The notes: generated from the letters alone by a model not told the origin. Shown: positions 12,901 through 27,536, numbered from the stretch's first letter. The stretch: 64,000 bases of DNA from Sphagnum compactum (GCA_965153455.1 OZ234496.1:2914001-2978000), one strand, 5' to 3'. Program-made: numbers and translations.

Positions 12901-15073
12901 CACATAGCTTGAGAGTGAGAATTTGTCAGCCCACCATGAGCGAATCTCTGGATTGAGCATATCAAGGTAAGACGATGAACCAGGCCAGCACCAACCATCA
13001 TAGTCATTCCCACCTGAATCCTTCACATAGTAGCCTTTAGAACTGGCCTCCTTGTGTAAAGGAAAACCATCGTCCCTCTTGATATGGGGGTCTACAATTG
13101 TCACCATATGACGACCCTTGGCAGAAATTTTTGCTTGCATCTCCTTTGGAGTTGGGAACAGGATTGGGTCCCATGTGAAATATCTTTTTCCATCAGTGTG
13201 CTCAATGTCCAGCCAGAGCACATCATATGGGATATCATGCTCATCAAACCCAGCATCAACAGCTGCTACATCTGCCTCATCCTTATAGTTCCACCGGCAC
13301 TGGTGGTATGCTGTGGAAAACAATGGGGGCAGAGAAGTTGTCCCTGTCACTGCACAGTACTGTGTCACAACATCCTTTGGGCTTGGGCCAACAAACATAA
13401 AGGCATCAAAAACTCCACTTTCAACAATCCAATGTGTGTCGACTATCTTTCCCTTGTTACCATTTTCCAACAATTTAGAAGAACCCCCTTCTCCTTCCAT
13501 CTCTATACTCGGGGTGGTGTCCCAGCTGGATGCCAGCACATCAATTTGCATCTCAGCTGAATTAAGGAGGAAAAACCCAGCACTTTTATCTGCACTGTGT
13601 GACAACATGAAGGGAACTGCACCATATAAACCAAATGGAGACTCTGAAATGTACTCAAACACATCCAGATTGAAAAGCCGGTAGGGCTCTGAGGAGATGT
13701 TGGGGCCTTTTGTCGGCTTCAGTGCCAGGCTAGTTGCATGCTCTGGAATGCCATAGACATGCTCTGTCCCATGGAAGGAGACATCAAAACTCACAGTTTG
13801 TGGTCCATATGGCCTTGAATCTGTGTACGTCCGGAACTGATCTTCCCAATTTTCACCCTCCTTCTTCTCCCTCAATTTCTCAAAGTTGAATAGTCCTTTA
13901 CTATTGACAGAAAGAACAAGATCTGATCCCCTTTTCACATGAACCTACAAGAATGGAAAGAAATGATTTAGAGTGAAAAAGTGTACAACAGTACAAAATC
14001 TACTCTTTCTGAATCATCTGAAAAAGGATGACTCCTCCTCTTCACCCAACTTAATGAAGTGTAGCCATCATGTCCTCAATAGGTCAAAGAACTCATCAAA
14101 GGAACACCCAACAATCAAGGTATCTGAAGCCCTGGCAGCTTCAACGCACAAAGTTAACTTGGGATTCTTGAGCAACAAAACCCACTGCTCACACAATGCC
14201 AACATGATGAGAAACCCTAAACCATACTTCAAATGCTGATAGCAAGTAAGTTGAGTTTCCATCACGAGCCCAAAAACTTTCATGGTTCAGACATTAGAAC
14301 TAGCACATCTAGAGGGCTGGGTTGGTCATCCAGAGTATTTTTTTTGCAGAAACTGTGGAGCTCCTGTGAAGGGGTTTATTTCTACATTTTGACCTAAAAA
14401 ACAGAACCTAGACATTCTGAATTGGGTGAGCCAAATTTTCTTTGCAAAGAATTTGAGTCTGAGGTTTTCTGAACTCTAAACTGGGATCAAGAAGATCCAC
14501 CACCTTCACTCACATGTGGGCATTACCTTCTCATGACCTAAGGGTGCATTAGGGTTTCAGTGACCTGAGGAGAAAAAAAACCTGAAAGGGTTTATGTTGC
14601 AAGACGACATCGTGACCACTGAGGTGTACCATTGACGACCCATCATCCTTCTCCACAACTCGCTGCAGCCACAATTTCTTGTCCTCCAGGTCTTTCACCA
14701 CCACATCAGGTACCTCAAACCTCTTCTCTGGGTGCTTCTCCTCCGTCACCTTCAACCTCACAATGCCGTTCTTGTACGCCTTAATCTCCAAAACCAAGTC
14801 TCCCTCCTCCTCTCCTCCTCCTCCTTGTTCTGTCGTCCCTCCTCCTCCTCCAGCATCCGACGGAACCAATCTCGCCCGCAAAACACCATCCGCGATTTTC
14901 AGGTCCTTCACCTCCAGATTGGAACTCCCCGGCTCCCTGTTCCTGGTATCCTTACAAAAAGCAGATTGGTCACACCTCCTGAACTCATCCTTCTTCCACG
15001 CCGCCACATTTACTGTTGTGGCTAGGAGAGCCACCAACACCACCACACTCCATGTGAGCTTGAATCCATCCAT
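9913..15073 (-). CDS. ER alpha-glucosidase II catalytic subunit (GH31), 7 exons, 936 aa
   Basis: Glucosidase II alpha removes the two inner alpha-1,3-glucoses from N-glycans in the ER lumen, controlling entry to and exit from the calnexin/calreticulin cycle; plant orthologues include Arabidopsis RSW3. Exons on the minus strand: 15073-14582, 13944-12835, 12452-12179, 11795-11660, 11411-11201, 10905-10699, 10293-9913, total 2811 nt with consistent phases. The N-terminus has a hydrophobic signal sequence (about residues 7-25) followed by [11 protein letters not shown], typical of the family. The GH31 nucleophile motif WNDMNEP places Asp523 as nucleophile; the WTGDN motif gives Asp599 as acid/base, the same 76-residue spacing as in mammalian GIIalpha. 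[13 protein letters not shown] and FRGHAH follow in exon 4. A Gly/Glu-rich insertion sits at about residues 75-91. The frame is open upstream through a purine-rich leader but holds no earlier ATG. Intron 3 has a GC donor. The paired beta subunit needed for ER retention is not in the window. Confidence 0.95.
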
Positions 15074-15104
15074 AACCAACGATCGGAAACTACTTCTGCG
15101 ATTT

Positions 15105-15215
15105 CTGATCCTTATTCTTCTCCTTCTCCCCTTGTCTTTTCTTCTCCTCCTCCTTTCTCCTCCTCCTCCTCCTCCTCTTCGTCTCCTCCTCGTCTTCTTC
15201 TCCTCATTCCCCTGT
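15105..15215. repeat. Pyrimidine-rich (CTC/CTT)n tract in glucosidase II leader
   Basis: A run of imperfect CTC and CTT triplets on the plus strand, immediately upstream of the glucosidase II start codon. On the transcribed strand it is a GAG/GAA purine tract, likely in the 5' UTR or core promoter. It keeps the upstream frame free of stops, so an ORF finder extends the protein falsely. Confidence 0.75.
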
Positions 15216-15856
15216 CTGTGCCTTTGTGCGTGACGGTACAATTCTGCAGGCGGAATCAGCCGCCGCTGCTGATTGTTTTATGGCAGAATCAGCCTTGTCG
15301 AATTCTGTAACGCGGAAAGATCTGCAAAATTATCTAGGGTTCTTAATCCGAATCAAGGTTTTTATTTTACTTTACTTTTTTAAAAGAAAATCCTTGCAAC
15401 ATTTTTGGTTTCCCTTTCAATATTTTTAAAGTACATTTTATTTCAAAAAAAATTATTTCACCGAGTCAAATTTTTTTTAAAAACTGAGCAACATGACAAA
15501 TAAATTGTGTAATAATTTTTTTTAATTGTAAAATTGTATTTTACAAGAAGTTGCAACAACTATCTATGGCAATGGCTTTAGAAAATTCAAAAATTATTTC
15601 AAGAAGTGCAAAAAATTTTAATAATGAGTTCCAACAATTATCTACATTTGTAGTTAAACTAATAAATAAAAGAAGGACAAAGGAAATTCAAAGGCTCGCC
15701 TATCAATTGCAACAATTGACCAAGTGCATGAGAAGCCAGAAAAATTATGTCAATTGCCAAAGGAAATATGGTGATAAGGAGTAAGAAAGATTGGAAATAC
15801 CAATCGACTTAAAAGGAAAATTGAATGGACTAAATAAAAATGTACTCAAAAGTCTA

Positions 15857-15883
15857 AAAACCCTAAACCCTAAACCCTAAAAC
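15857..15883 (+). repeat. Interstitial telomere-like repeat, CCCTAAA x3
   Basis: Three consecutive CCCTAAA heptamers, plus a partial unit on each side, form the plant (Arabidopsis-type) telomere sequence inside the chromosome. The site lies about 0.8 kb upstream of the glucosidase II start, so it might be either a telo-box-like promoter element or a repair scar. Confidence 0.8.
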
Positions 15884-18800
15884 TCAATGTTTAAACAACT
15901 CACTATGCCAAAACATAATATTTGAAAACTTAGTAACTCCAAAACGCATCTTCATATGGTGAATCAAGTAACACCTACACCAAGCAAAAAGGCAATGAAC
16001 AATTAACATATGGCTTCCATATTAGCCATTTACTAACCAAATGCCAAGAAACAATTCTATAAGGGATTAGGGCAACCAAACAAGAAGAAAAACCTCATAT
16101 TGTGATTGGCTTTAAATGCCTTTCAATAGTTTTAGTCGCTTGAACCTTGTAGAGGCAATATTATTGTTAATAAATTTAGCAAGCCAACACTTAACCTAAT
16201 TATGCCATTTCAAGCAATTGGAGATTATCAATGTAAACAATTGAAATAACCCAAAACACTATAGCACCTAAACAATTGTGGTTTTTTTGCAATTGTTAGA
16301 TAGTGAAGAAATCGAATGGGTGTAAGGAAATAATCAAGCTACACATGGGACTAAGTGAACAACAAGTTGCATGTTTTTGTTGTACATGTTCTAGATCACA
16401 ATTGATCATTGAAATTTGTGTAGAATTGGAGCTTTTTGTTTGGGCAAATGCAAGATATAACCTAAATCCAAAACTTCTCCTACACAGCATAAAACAATAA
16501 ATGAAAAAGATTGACTGTGTTATTTTAGTGTAACCATGCATTTGGGTTCATCAACACACCTATTATCCACCAACCAATCCAAACAACATTTGAATGTTCT
16601 ACCAAACCTACCACATTTTGGATCTCCCACATGTACCAAACTTGGTCCTCACAACCACAAAACTTTCATTTGTTCATCTTGATAGTTCATAATGTATTGC
16701 CTCTTCGTCTTTGGCTTCATAAACATGCCAACCAACTTCATTTCACAACCTTTTGCTTGCAAAGACAACTTGTTAAATGTATAAACTTCAAACATATTTT
16801 GCCTCCTCAATCAGTTTTCTCTTCAATACCTATTTACCATATGCCATACATTTTGAAAGTAGGACTAAGGAACCCAACATGTGTTCTTTCCATATAAACC
16901 AACCAACAACATAAAGTTTTTAGGTAGACATGTAATAGATTCAAGAAGCACACATAAGAAAAAATCATGTAATCATACCTATATACATGTAATATTCCAA
17001 ATAAATAATTATTGCAAATTTACAATGTTAAAGGAACCACGTTCAATTTCTCATAGGTACTCAAAATGCTTGTTAAACATGGAAATGTTGGCCAACTTTT
17101 TAAGCTTAATAATCAATAGCAACTTCATGTCATTAAGTTTGCTATGACATGACAACTCCTTACTCTTGTTATAAAGTCCTTTATCAAAAAACTTCTTATA
17201 AAGATTTTGAACTTTTTCATAATCCAAATTTATGTCAACTTGCACAAACTTAAATGATAACCTAAACAATAAAGTTATACAAATTTCACATTTGACAATT
17301 TATTAACAAAGAAAGAAAAGAGGAAATCCACAAGTTACAATTACACGTAAAAGTTTAATGAATGAAGCACAATTTCATATGTTCCATCCCATCTTGTTTT
17401 TGCTTCATCTTCCCTTTTATTAACATTATCATTATTACTTTTACACCTTTAGGTGTAAACCCACTATAAAAGCCAGTCAACATTAGGTCTAAGGTGTTTT
17501 ATCACATTTGAAACATAGTTTTCATGTTTTGGCTAAAGTTCATATGAGGATTAATGCTAATTTTAAAAGTTTAATCTCCATGTGTTTTCATGAATTTTCA
17601 AAGAAAATTTAATTAAATGTACTTATTGAATGATTATTCTTAACATGAATCAAATGTGTACATTTCAACAAAAGTAGACATCTTGAAAGTATTTTATAAA
17701 AATATGTTTTTTTAAACCTTCAATTGCAATGATATATTGTACATTAAGCTTATCAAACACAAAGCAACAAAACATATTCACCATATACTCAAATAATCAT
17801 ATAAATAACACATCCAATCTTTATGAAAAAGCAACCATGTCCTTTCTTATATACGAAAAAAAACATTAAGGAGTTTTTCAAATTATTTAGTTTTGGTGGT
17901 TAAAAACATGTTCAATTATTAGAAAATGACTATATTGGACAACCAAATTAAAACATAAATTCAAAATTAATGGTTTTATTTCACATCGAACTTTCAAAAC
18001 TTCAAGCCCAATTCAACATTGAATTGTCCACTATTTATTATTTGTTTTATGATTCTTGAAACATTAGAATTGCACACAAATCATTGAGATGAAAATTCAT
18101 AAATATAAAAACAGTATGCATTTGATTTCATTAAATTCCAATGCTTACAATTCATGCAATTATTTTTCAAAGTCATGGGAGTGCATGATTTTATGGGAGT
18201 CAATACAATCCTTGGATCCTATGGCAAGGATTGAACATTTTCATTCCACCTTGAAGCTTGGCTCCCACCACAATTTGTGTGTTTTCTAGATTTATCCAAA
18301 GTCTATGACTTCAAGCCATGTATATTTGTGTGCCCTAATTTTTTTAAATACAAAAAAACACATTTTTTACTATTACATACAAAAAAACACATTTGTTTGA
18401 TTTTTCCTTTTCAAAATGTCTTTGGTTGTTGCACGTTCGTCTTCCTTGCATTAGTGAAGAGGAAAAGATGATGACTTAAGCTTCTATGGATTTAAATGCT
18501 CCTATTATAACTTTTATTTTGGATTAAGTTTGAGGGAAGTGAAGTGGTGAAGAAGAAGAAATAAATGGTGATGGTTGAGTTGTTTGTTGCAGTAACGATG
18601 TCTATGTTAAAAGTATAAATTTTCTTTATGTTGATTAAACACCATGGGTGTTAGGAGACGATAATATGATCACTAGATGGTAATTATTGTCATATGGAAA
18701 AACAATCACATATGAATTATAGAATGAAAGTGGGTTTTAATGGTAGTACCATCAATACAATGAACTACCTTCATGGGGCAAAATAATTAAAAGTTAAGTC

Positions 18801-21739
18801 TAGGAGGAATTATAATAAAAATAATATTAATTACTAAAAAAATATCCTAGTCTACTTTACTTTAAAAGGCATCCTAGTAATTGTTTAATTACTAGTGGTA
18901 AATGTCTTATTTACCATTTTTTATTTACTAGGGGGTGAAACCATTTAGGTTAAATAGTCCAAGTGGATAAAAGATGGATGGATTTCCCTTAACTAGGATG
19001 TGTGGAATGGATTTGGATAAGGAGATCTAGGAAGATGAAGACTCAACCTTTGTGTGGTAAATATCCTTCTTGGGTTTTTTATTTATCTCTTCCAAGGAGT
19101 GAAAGATTTCATTATATGATTAGATTCAATGGTTTCCATTAGTCATTAGCATTAGGAAGATGCTTTTGTGTGACACTCTAGTGTGAAAGGGAAGAAAAGA
19201 ACATGAGAGAAAATTGTATTTGTCCTTATGTAATGGAAAGTGGTTGGAGGTTGTATGGATTCAAATGTACTTTCTTCTTGATGTTTTCTTTTTCTACCTT
19301 GAGCTTTAGGGAAGAAAGGAAATAATATAACTTTAGTTTATATAAAATATTATTATTTTTATGTATCAATTTTTCTTTTATTCTATAAAGTTGGAATATT
19401 ATCTATTTTCTATTATATTTCTAGAATAGGAAATGCACTAATGCACTTTGCCATGGGACGATAGTTGCAACTAGAAAGTAGCAACAAGGAAGTAACTACT
19501 AGATTTAAGGTTTGCAGAGGGTAGGGAACTACTACAAAAGGTAAGCAACAACTCCAAAGGGTTTGTAGATGTTGTATATGATATGTATCATCTATAGAAG
19601 GTCTCTAAATGGTAGGCAATAACTACATGAGGTTTGAAGGTGTTTTTGCTCTTCTTTTGAGTTTACAAAATATGGTAGCTACAACATGATGGTAGTTGCT
19701 ACAAGGTGGTAGCTAGTACAAGATGGTAGGCTTTGTAAGATAGTTGCCAAAACCCATAGTTTTACATTTAGCAACCATGCTGGGAATCTAAGTTGTCGAA
19801 TCCCACGATTTTACAATCTGTAATGTATGTTTGCATATATTTTTGTTTGTAGAGAAAGAAGGATTTGGTAAGGGCATGATGCGATGCGGTAATGATAAAC
19901 ATGATTGCAAAGTTGTTGCATGCATGAAAAATGATATTTGTGAAGTTTGCAAATGTCATTGTTTTTAACTTTGTCTACTATTCAATTGTCTATTGTTTCT
20001 TTCCAATCATAAGGTTTCTTGTTGAGTCTTGGTTCGGCCCCAACTTGCTTGGAAGAAAGGTAAGGTCCTCCTCCTCTTCCTTTTGATGCTCCAAAGGATG
20101 TTGACATGCTACCAAGTGTATGTACATTGTCGTTGGTTTGACAAAAGCCTTAGTCTTGTAGACTAGTAAAAGGAGGTGGAGGAACTAAAGAGGTAAATAT
20201 TCTCATACTTTTTTTTACGCTATTGAATTCTTTGATTTTGAAATTACATAAAGACCTCATAATTAGTTAATTGAATTTTTTTCATGTTTCAATGTGCACA
20301 TGAAAACTTTGTTATTTTTCATTGCAATAGTTTAAAATATGAGAGTTTTTGTGTTCTAATTGAATGATTTAGATGTAATATCATCACAAATTGAACCAAC
20401 TAATTTAGGGGATGATGTTCCTTTTGCACCAATTGTGGTCCTAGGGTTGGAAGTTTTTGAGTTTTGTGCAGTGGCAAATGGGTTTCAAATTAATCCATTT
20501 TTTTCAAAAAATAGTGTTAATTGAAAAATATTAAATACCTATAATCCTTATCTATGGAGTTCATGCATCATCCGAGTTAATTCTTTTTGGGTGGTTCACA
20601 ACTAGAGTTCGAGGTTGATGAATATATGTACACTTTAAAAGTACCTAATCCTTCCAACTGGATCCTTAACCTTAACCCCAACATTGCATCACTCTAGGTA
20701 GAAAGGTTCATTGGTAGCAAAAAAAAATTTAGAAATTCATTCTATTTTTTCAAATTGGTGGCTGTAATGTTAACATCATGGTGGGACTATGGAATAGGCT
20801 ACCACTGTTTATGGAACATTGTGTGGTTTAGAGGTAAATTTTTCCTTATCCTTGCACCTAAAATGTTGCCACATTTGCATAATTCTTTCATTCTATTGAC
20901 AAAAGCTTTGTAAACTTTTTGTTTTGTTACTTCATGAACTCTACCTTCTGATTTGTTTTTTTCATGTTTATAATGAGGAGGCATGTCTCTATGGCAAATT
21001 TCCAATGACTAGGCTTTTACTTCTAACAAGGAAATGTTGTCTCATGCCCCTTACAATCAAGGTTCTACTTAATGAACATCTTGAACGTCAAGTCTATGGC
21101 TATGAAAAAAGGCCCTTCTAGATGATGAACATGTGTTATTACATATGTGTAAACTTTCAATTAATTGGTGGACTACAATTGATCTTCATGATCACTATAA
21201 ATAGCTAGAATACCTTGGATCATTTAAGACTATCTTCACTTCTCGTATCATGAATTTCTAATTGGTCTCTTTCTTTTTTATGCTCAATGTGGACATACTA
21301 TGTTCCATTACTATGTTTTGTTCCTTTCTAATGAGATATCTTTATTGCAATGTTTATGATCACAATATGTTTCTATGTGTCCTTAGCGTATTTCTCTCTC
21401 TTGTGTTGTTGAACTCTGACAATTTGAACCTTGCATGGGATAGACACATCTCAACATTACCAACTTATGAAATTGATCAAATGTGTCATTAACTTTATGT
21501 CATTTGTTAAATTCGTAATTAAGTTCTGTCACACTACTATGACTAGTTCTAAATCATAGTGCATGTATCATGTTACTACCTTGTATCACATGCACATGTC
21601 ATGAACTATATTTGTCACTCATGTAAGATTTGGCTCTTGAGTAGAAAGACAATTTGGTTCTTTTCAAATTGTAAATTTTTGAGATGCATAACAAAATTGA
21701 CAAATTCATTTTTATGTGAAATGTTATTTCTTCATGTCA

Positions 21740-23900
21740 CCATGTTTTGGATATCCTTTGTGTCCAAGTCTTGGCCCATAAGCCTCATATTAAAATGTTG
21801 TTTTGGGTGTTTTATGGTTGTTTCCAAAATGTACTACACTGGGACATAGTTGATGTAGAAGCTTTGAACCAATTGAGATCCCATCATATCCAGGGCTATG
21901 GAATGATGCATATAATTATAAGGAGCTATACACCATGGACGATGCTTTTAAAATTGTGGAATACAACAACATCTAATTCCATTGTACTTTTTTCCAAATG
22001 TTGTCTTGTTTAGCCTATTTTAGATATTGGATGTGCATTCACAAGTACAAACATCAAAAATTGTCTAATGACATTTGGTCCTCTAACATCTAGTCTTCTT
22101 AATGTTAGTTGAATGAATGATTACAAATATGTTCGGGCAAGAGGCAACCATGTCATGCCTGAACTTGATTTTCCTAACCATGCTACATCCTAGTATAAAT
22201 TTTTTCCCAAATTCAAAATTGTTTGAAGCTTGTATCCATTATTGAAACATTTCTTATGTCCATATTGTGTTTATTTCTTTACAACAACTTGAAAGGTGAT
22301 CTACAAAAATGGATCTCAGATTGACATGAACATTTCATGAGCATGTTACCAACATGAAATCTTAGAAAAAGGTGTAATGAGTTGATTTGCATGATTCTTG
22401 GATTTAGAATTAGTGACATGATGTTTGTTTGCAAGATTCATGATATGCTGTTGTTGGGTGTTTTTTAGGGGCTTGGAATACCCACAACTCTGGCCATCAC
22501 CACATTAATGAACCTCTTGATGTGAACAAATAATTCACATTTGATGTCATTGATGGGATTTTTACAAGTTTGTTATACTACATAGCTCATTCATGTTACT
22601 GTCATATTCAACTTTCAACATTTTCAATGGTTTTCTTGTTCATCCCATTCCTTCTCAACTATCATGACATTAATATGAAATCCTTCAAAATTATCTACAT
22701 ATACATACCTTCCCAACAAAGTGTTCATTGTGAAGTGTTCAAGTGCACCACATTCCCTATTCTGAGTGGATATGTTGACAAGGTGGATTTGGTGCATGTA
22801 CATCATTTGTTTTTTTTGGGAAGAAATGATGTAGCATCATCAAAACCAATTTTGGTTAGAAATCAAATAGTGACCAATATTCATTGTTTTATGGGGATTT
22901 TTTCAACTATAGCCATTTTGATATCCATTTTTATCTTTTACACTGGTATGTGGGCTCATAGAGGTTCAATAGTGGATAGGAAGCTTTCATGGGTTTCTGA
23001 TTCATGGGCTCCATCCCTCATGACCTGCATGCAGATTTCAAGAAAATCTTTCCATTTACATTTACTCATTTGGGTGGCAATGAAATTGATACTAGTAAGA
23101 TTCAACTTTGATCCTATAAGAAACAACCACGCATCTAGCTTCCTTTTTACATCCACATTTTCTCTTCATATGAACAATTTGATCTTATGCATAATACTAA
23201 AGAGGATGTAATTGAATTCACTAACTATTAAGGTGTTTATCGAATTGTTGTAGGTTGCTAGTAAAACTCCTTGGTGATTGAAAGTTAATACATTGTTAAC
23301 TTGGGAATAGTCCCCAATCTCTATGTTCAATTTTAGCACTTTGTTAACTATCACAAAGAAAAATGACAGCCTCATTGATATCTTGCATTTTCAAGGACAC
23401 GGGACAAAGGAACATGTGGAATGAAAAAATGGGTGGGGCTATAAAAGAAAGTGGGGATAAGTGGGGAGTAAGAAAAAGGGTGGATCCCATAAGCAAAGAT
23501 TTGTTGAATATGACATATGTAGTGGTATTTGGTCCTGATTACATAGTAGCCTGGACAACAAATGAAGATGTCTTCAATTTCTCAAGTACATGTGGTGGAT
23601 GAATATTTGAAAAATTATAGATTTCCTTATGTGTTCATGTGTGAAGCCTCCCAAGGCTAATATGCCTAAAAGTTGGAAAAAAATTACAAGCAATGAAGTG
23701 GGACGTATGTATTTGTATCTTCTCAGAGGAGGAAAACAAAATGTTGAACCCGGTTTTAGATCCTAGTTCACAAAAAAAGTTGGAAACTTTTGACTTGTCA
23801 TGTTTTTGTGGCATGCATGCTTACATCTCACAATCTAACTATTCAAGATGCATATGTGAGCTTTGTGATCCGTTTTGAGGAAATTTCAATGAAACATGAC
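21740..23900 (+). pseudogene. Coding-like but broken stretch, family not recognised
   Basis: Several plus-strand frames stay open much longer than expected in such AT-rich DNA: 213 codons at 22570-23211 and a charged 80-codon frame from an ATG at 23363 (to 23602) with ordinary-looking composition. After 23602 similar-looking sequence seems to go on in another frame, as if a frameshift had occurred. None of the products resembles a family I know. The pattern fits an old, inactivated gene or transposon, but short functional exons separated by introns cannot be excluded. No splice model joined them convincingly. Confidence 0.3.
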
Positions 23901-26900
23901 TTTGAGCTTGTGAATTGGTAATGCTTAGACTTAATTCAATTTGGCTAGTGTATTTTAGAATTATTATGGAGCCTTCATTTAAGAGTTCTTGGCACAATTC
24001 CAACTATTAATTTATTTTTATGAAACTTGAAGAATTTGCTTTTGTTTAATCTTGGAACATAAAAAAAAAACAAAAATTTGCCAGATGTAGATCTTACAAG
24101 AACTATGTCTTATAATAGGGAAGGTACCTTCAACAACTTTCCATCACAACTAAGCAAATAAACTATCATCCATAATTATCATCCATAACTTATACATTAG
24201 TTTTTCCCCTTAAAGAGGTTCAATGGATTGTATAGTTGTCAACAAACATTGGGGATTTAATATGTCCATTTAAACCATGGTGTGGTTGCAAATGAGGTTG
24301 TTGAGTCCTTTGAGAAGTATATAGTGATGGGTATCTAACATTATAGTGTTGAGGACATTCCATGAGAAGTACAAACATTGCAGTTACTAAACGTTTTCAC
24401 CAAATGCAAGCAGGTATCGAAATTGAACATGTCTTAGCTAGCAATGAAAGCAAGGTTAAGGTGTATAATAAGTGATCAAGAAACATGGTACATGGACCAC
24501 TTAAATGTGCCATGGGACAAATTCTACATGATTGAACCCCACCTTGGCATCATGGATGCTATTGAACAAGAGTTTGTCATTTGTGGAAAGGTTTGTATTT
24601 GGGGGTGAAACTATTGATGCATCTGACATTTTTCAAACCATATGGCCAAGGGTTACAACTATTGATAAGAAACATTCTTATAAGTAGAGATGAGAGGTGG
24701 GTACATTTGTAAAATTCAAGAGGTATATAACCCTATTGTTACCATTCAAGAACGAGTATAAAAGTACAAGTAAAAACCAAAGATGTTTCCATGAGGATCA
24801 CAAGGGGTCAAAGTAAATATGTGATGTTTATGAAAATGCAAATACATTTATAAAATATGTATTCCTACATTTGGGTGAAATAATGGTAAAGTAGACCAAA
24901 AAAAAAAGAGTCTCCTCTTAAATCTTGTGTTGTACGTATAATTATAAAAAATAGAATCAAATATGTGTCAAGTACTATCCTTCATCACAAATGTAACATG
25001 TGATGAATTAATAATGAAAATCATGTGAAGTTCATTCATTCATAAGTTCATACATTTTACATGTGCATATTATGTGTTGAAAACATGTTTGACACATGAA
25101 TAAATGTGTTAACAAATAAAGTACGACCCTATGGATGAACAAATGTCATATGAATTTTGCATCTTTTTATAAATATGTGTGTCAAATGTGTTTTTAATGT
25201 AAAATAATAATGTGTGATATGTACAAATTACGAATGAATGAATTTTGCACAATTTCCAAATGTTATTAAGTCGTGAGTGCTATGTTTGTATTGTTACAGC
25301 CTATTATGTTTCTAAGAATTTAGTTATAGGAAATTAAAAGCAAGCGAAATATAAATAAATAAATAAAAAGTAGATTTTAAAATTTATTGATTAATATATT
25401 TTTCAAAAATATTTTCATGCTAGAAAACTTAATGAAATCATTTTTTTACTAAGTTAGGATATGAAGATCATCATATTCTCTAAAGGTCATAATAAAAAAA
25501 ATTATAATTCTTTTTGTAAGATCTACTTGCACTTAATTGAATCCTACTTTTATAATTTGAAATTTAAAAACTTATTGAGATGAATGTAAAAGTAACTTAT
25601 TTTATCATTTAACTAAAAACATTAAATGGTTTACAATTTTATTTAAAAAATTATTGTTATTTTACATCTACTTGTATGTAGTTTAAATGAAGAACCTCAA
25701 ATGTCCACTTTATGTTGTCTACACCCATTTGATGTATGCATTATTTATATATATATTCACATGAACATATAAAACTATTCATGTATATTATTTAATTGTT
25801 AACATTAAGACAAGATTTAATGTGAAACAAATTAAAATGTGGGCAATCGTATGGATTAAGGTATGTATATTAATAACCATGTGAGGCCCAATAACCAAAT
25901 GGTAGGGTAATAAACCTCATGATGGATGGTTTGTTATAACCCTAAACTTTGGTTTATAATCAAGGTTGGGGCAACCAAGCAAGATGGGTTGAAAGTAAAC
26001 TTAAGGCATGGGATAAATCAAATAAAATGAAACACACTCACAAAAAATGGAGGTGTGTGGATATCAAAAGGAAGGTTTTTAAGACCTTTAGCAAGCCACA
26101 TTTCCAAACTAAAAGGTATGACTCATGAGGAGTTTTCACTTTTAAAAATGAGGTTTGAAAGGTCAAAAGATGTTTGGGTTGAATGATGTTTATATTCTTA
26201 AAAAAATTCAATGAAAGGTATAAAATGGTGTTGTATGCCACCACATCACACCTACATTTATTGCAATTTACATAAATCAAGAAAATGACATAAAACCCCC
26301 CTAAATGGCACATCACATCCAAACTAAATAGTACTCATGTCAACACAAACCCACATTCTTGCAAAGTCCCATAAGAATCCAAGTATGTACAACTAACTTC
26401 TTTTATAACACTAAACAAAAACATGAATTTGCATAACACTTACATAGTAAGCACAAAAACAAACCACTATTATTTAATATAAAATTAAATCTAAAAAACT
26501 AGATTGAAACATCCCACTCAGTGGCTTATCCCCTCCAAAAGTCTAGATGTTTAAAATTGCATTAAGACTATAATCAATTCTAGGCTAATTTATTCCATAT
26601 TGTAACTACCACTTTTAACTTTGGCTTATTTATTGAAAAACGAAAACCAATTTTCTTGAAAATGGTGGGTTTGTATTGACAATAAAGATGTCAAATCTAA
26701 TAAATATGGTTATTTGAAAGATTAAAATAAAAAGTGCCAAAATGATTCTTGGCCATTGATCAAAATACAATTAAAAAAGAAAATGGTGTCTAATTAATGA
26801 ACATGACATGACATTCAAAATATTTTATTAAATGATATAAAGCAATTACATCATACATTCAAATTAAATATATTTCATAAGAATCATGAGTCCCTAAAGT

Positions 26901-27536
26901 CACAAAAGACCAAATTTGTTGTTGTGACTTTAATTTGGGGTTTTTAACTAAGGTTAATTAGGGTATGACAAGGGAAACGTTCCAAGAAAGAAGAAAAGTT
27001 TCATGTGGCTCAAACATTCTCCAAGAAGTGCGGAAGAATGCAAGATTGCGAATCCCAACATTCATGAATGGATTCCCATTTTGGGAGTTGGGAATTTAAA
27101 AAGGTTTTGGATTTTTGGAGCAAGATTTCATAAAGCAAGATTTTTGGGACCAAATCTTGTCCAATTTGGGCTTTTCTTTACCTTTGAAAAGGTTTTGAAA
27201 ATTTAGATAATTAAAGCAGGATCACATTTTCAAATTAAAAAATTTAAAACATCAATTATAGCCATTTGAAAGCTTTGGAGTCAAATTGCCAAAATGACCT
27301 TTAACCATTAAATCATTTGACAAATGTGTCAAATTAGCTTTGATTTGGGAGCTTAATACATTTTAAAAATTTATTTTCAAAGATTAAAAGTTTTCTTTTG
27401 AAAATTTTCTAATTCAATTTTTTTTAAATTTTATTTATGAAGCCCCAAAATGATAAGACGCATAATTTGATAGTTTTTGGACCCCAATTGGAAGTCTTGG
27501 GATAAACTGTTATTTTGGTGTAATCACCGTGGGAGC

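Noticed and set aside
13084-13684. 158- and 123-codon plus-strand frames
   Set aside because: They are shadows of the long glucosidase II exon 2 on the opposite strand.
14679-15233. 184-codon plus-strand frame rich in Ser, Pro and Leu
   Set aside because: Shadow of glucosidase II exon 1 and its CT-rich leader.
15074-15241. N-terminal extension of glucosidase II rich in Arg and Gly
   Set aside because: The upstream frame is open only because of the GAG/GAA leader repeat and begins with a non-ATG codon; the signal sequence follows the ATG at 15073.
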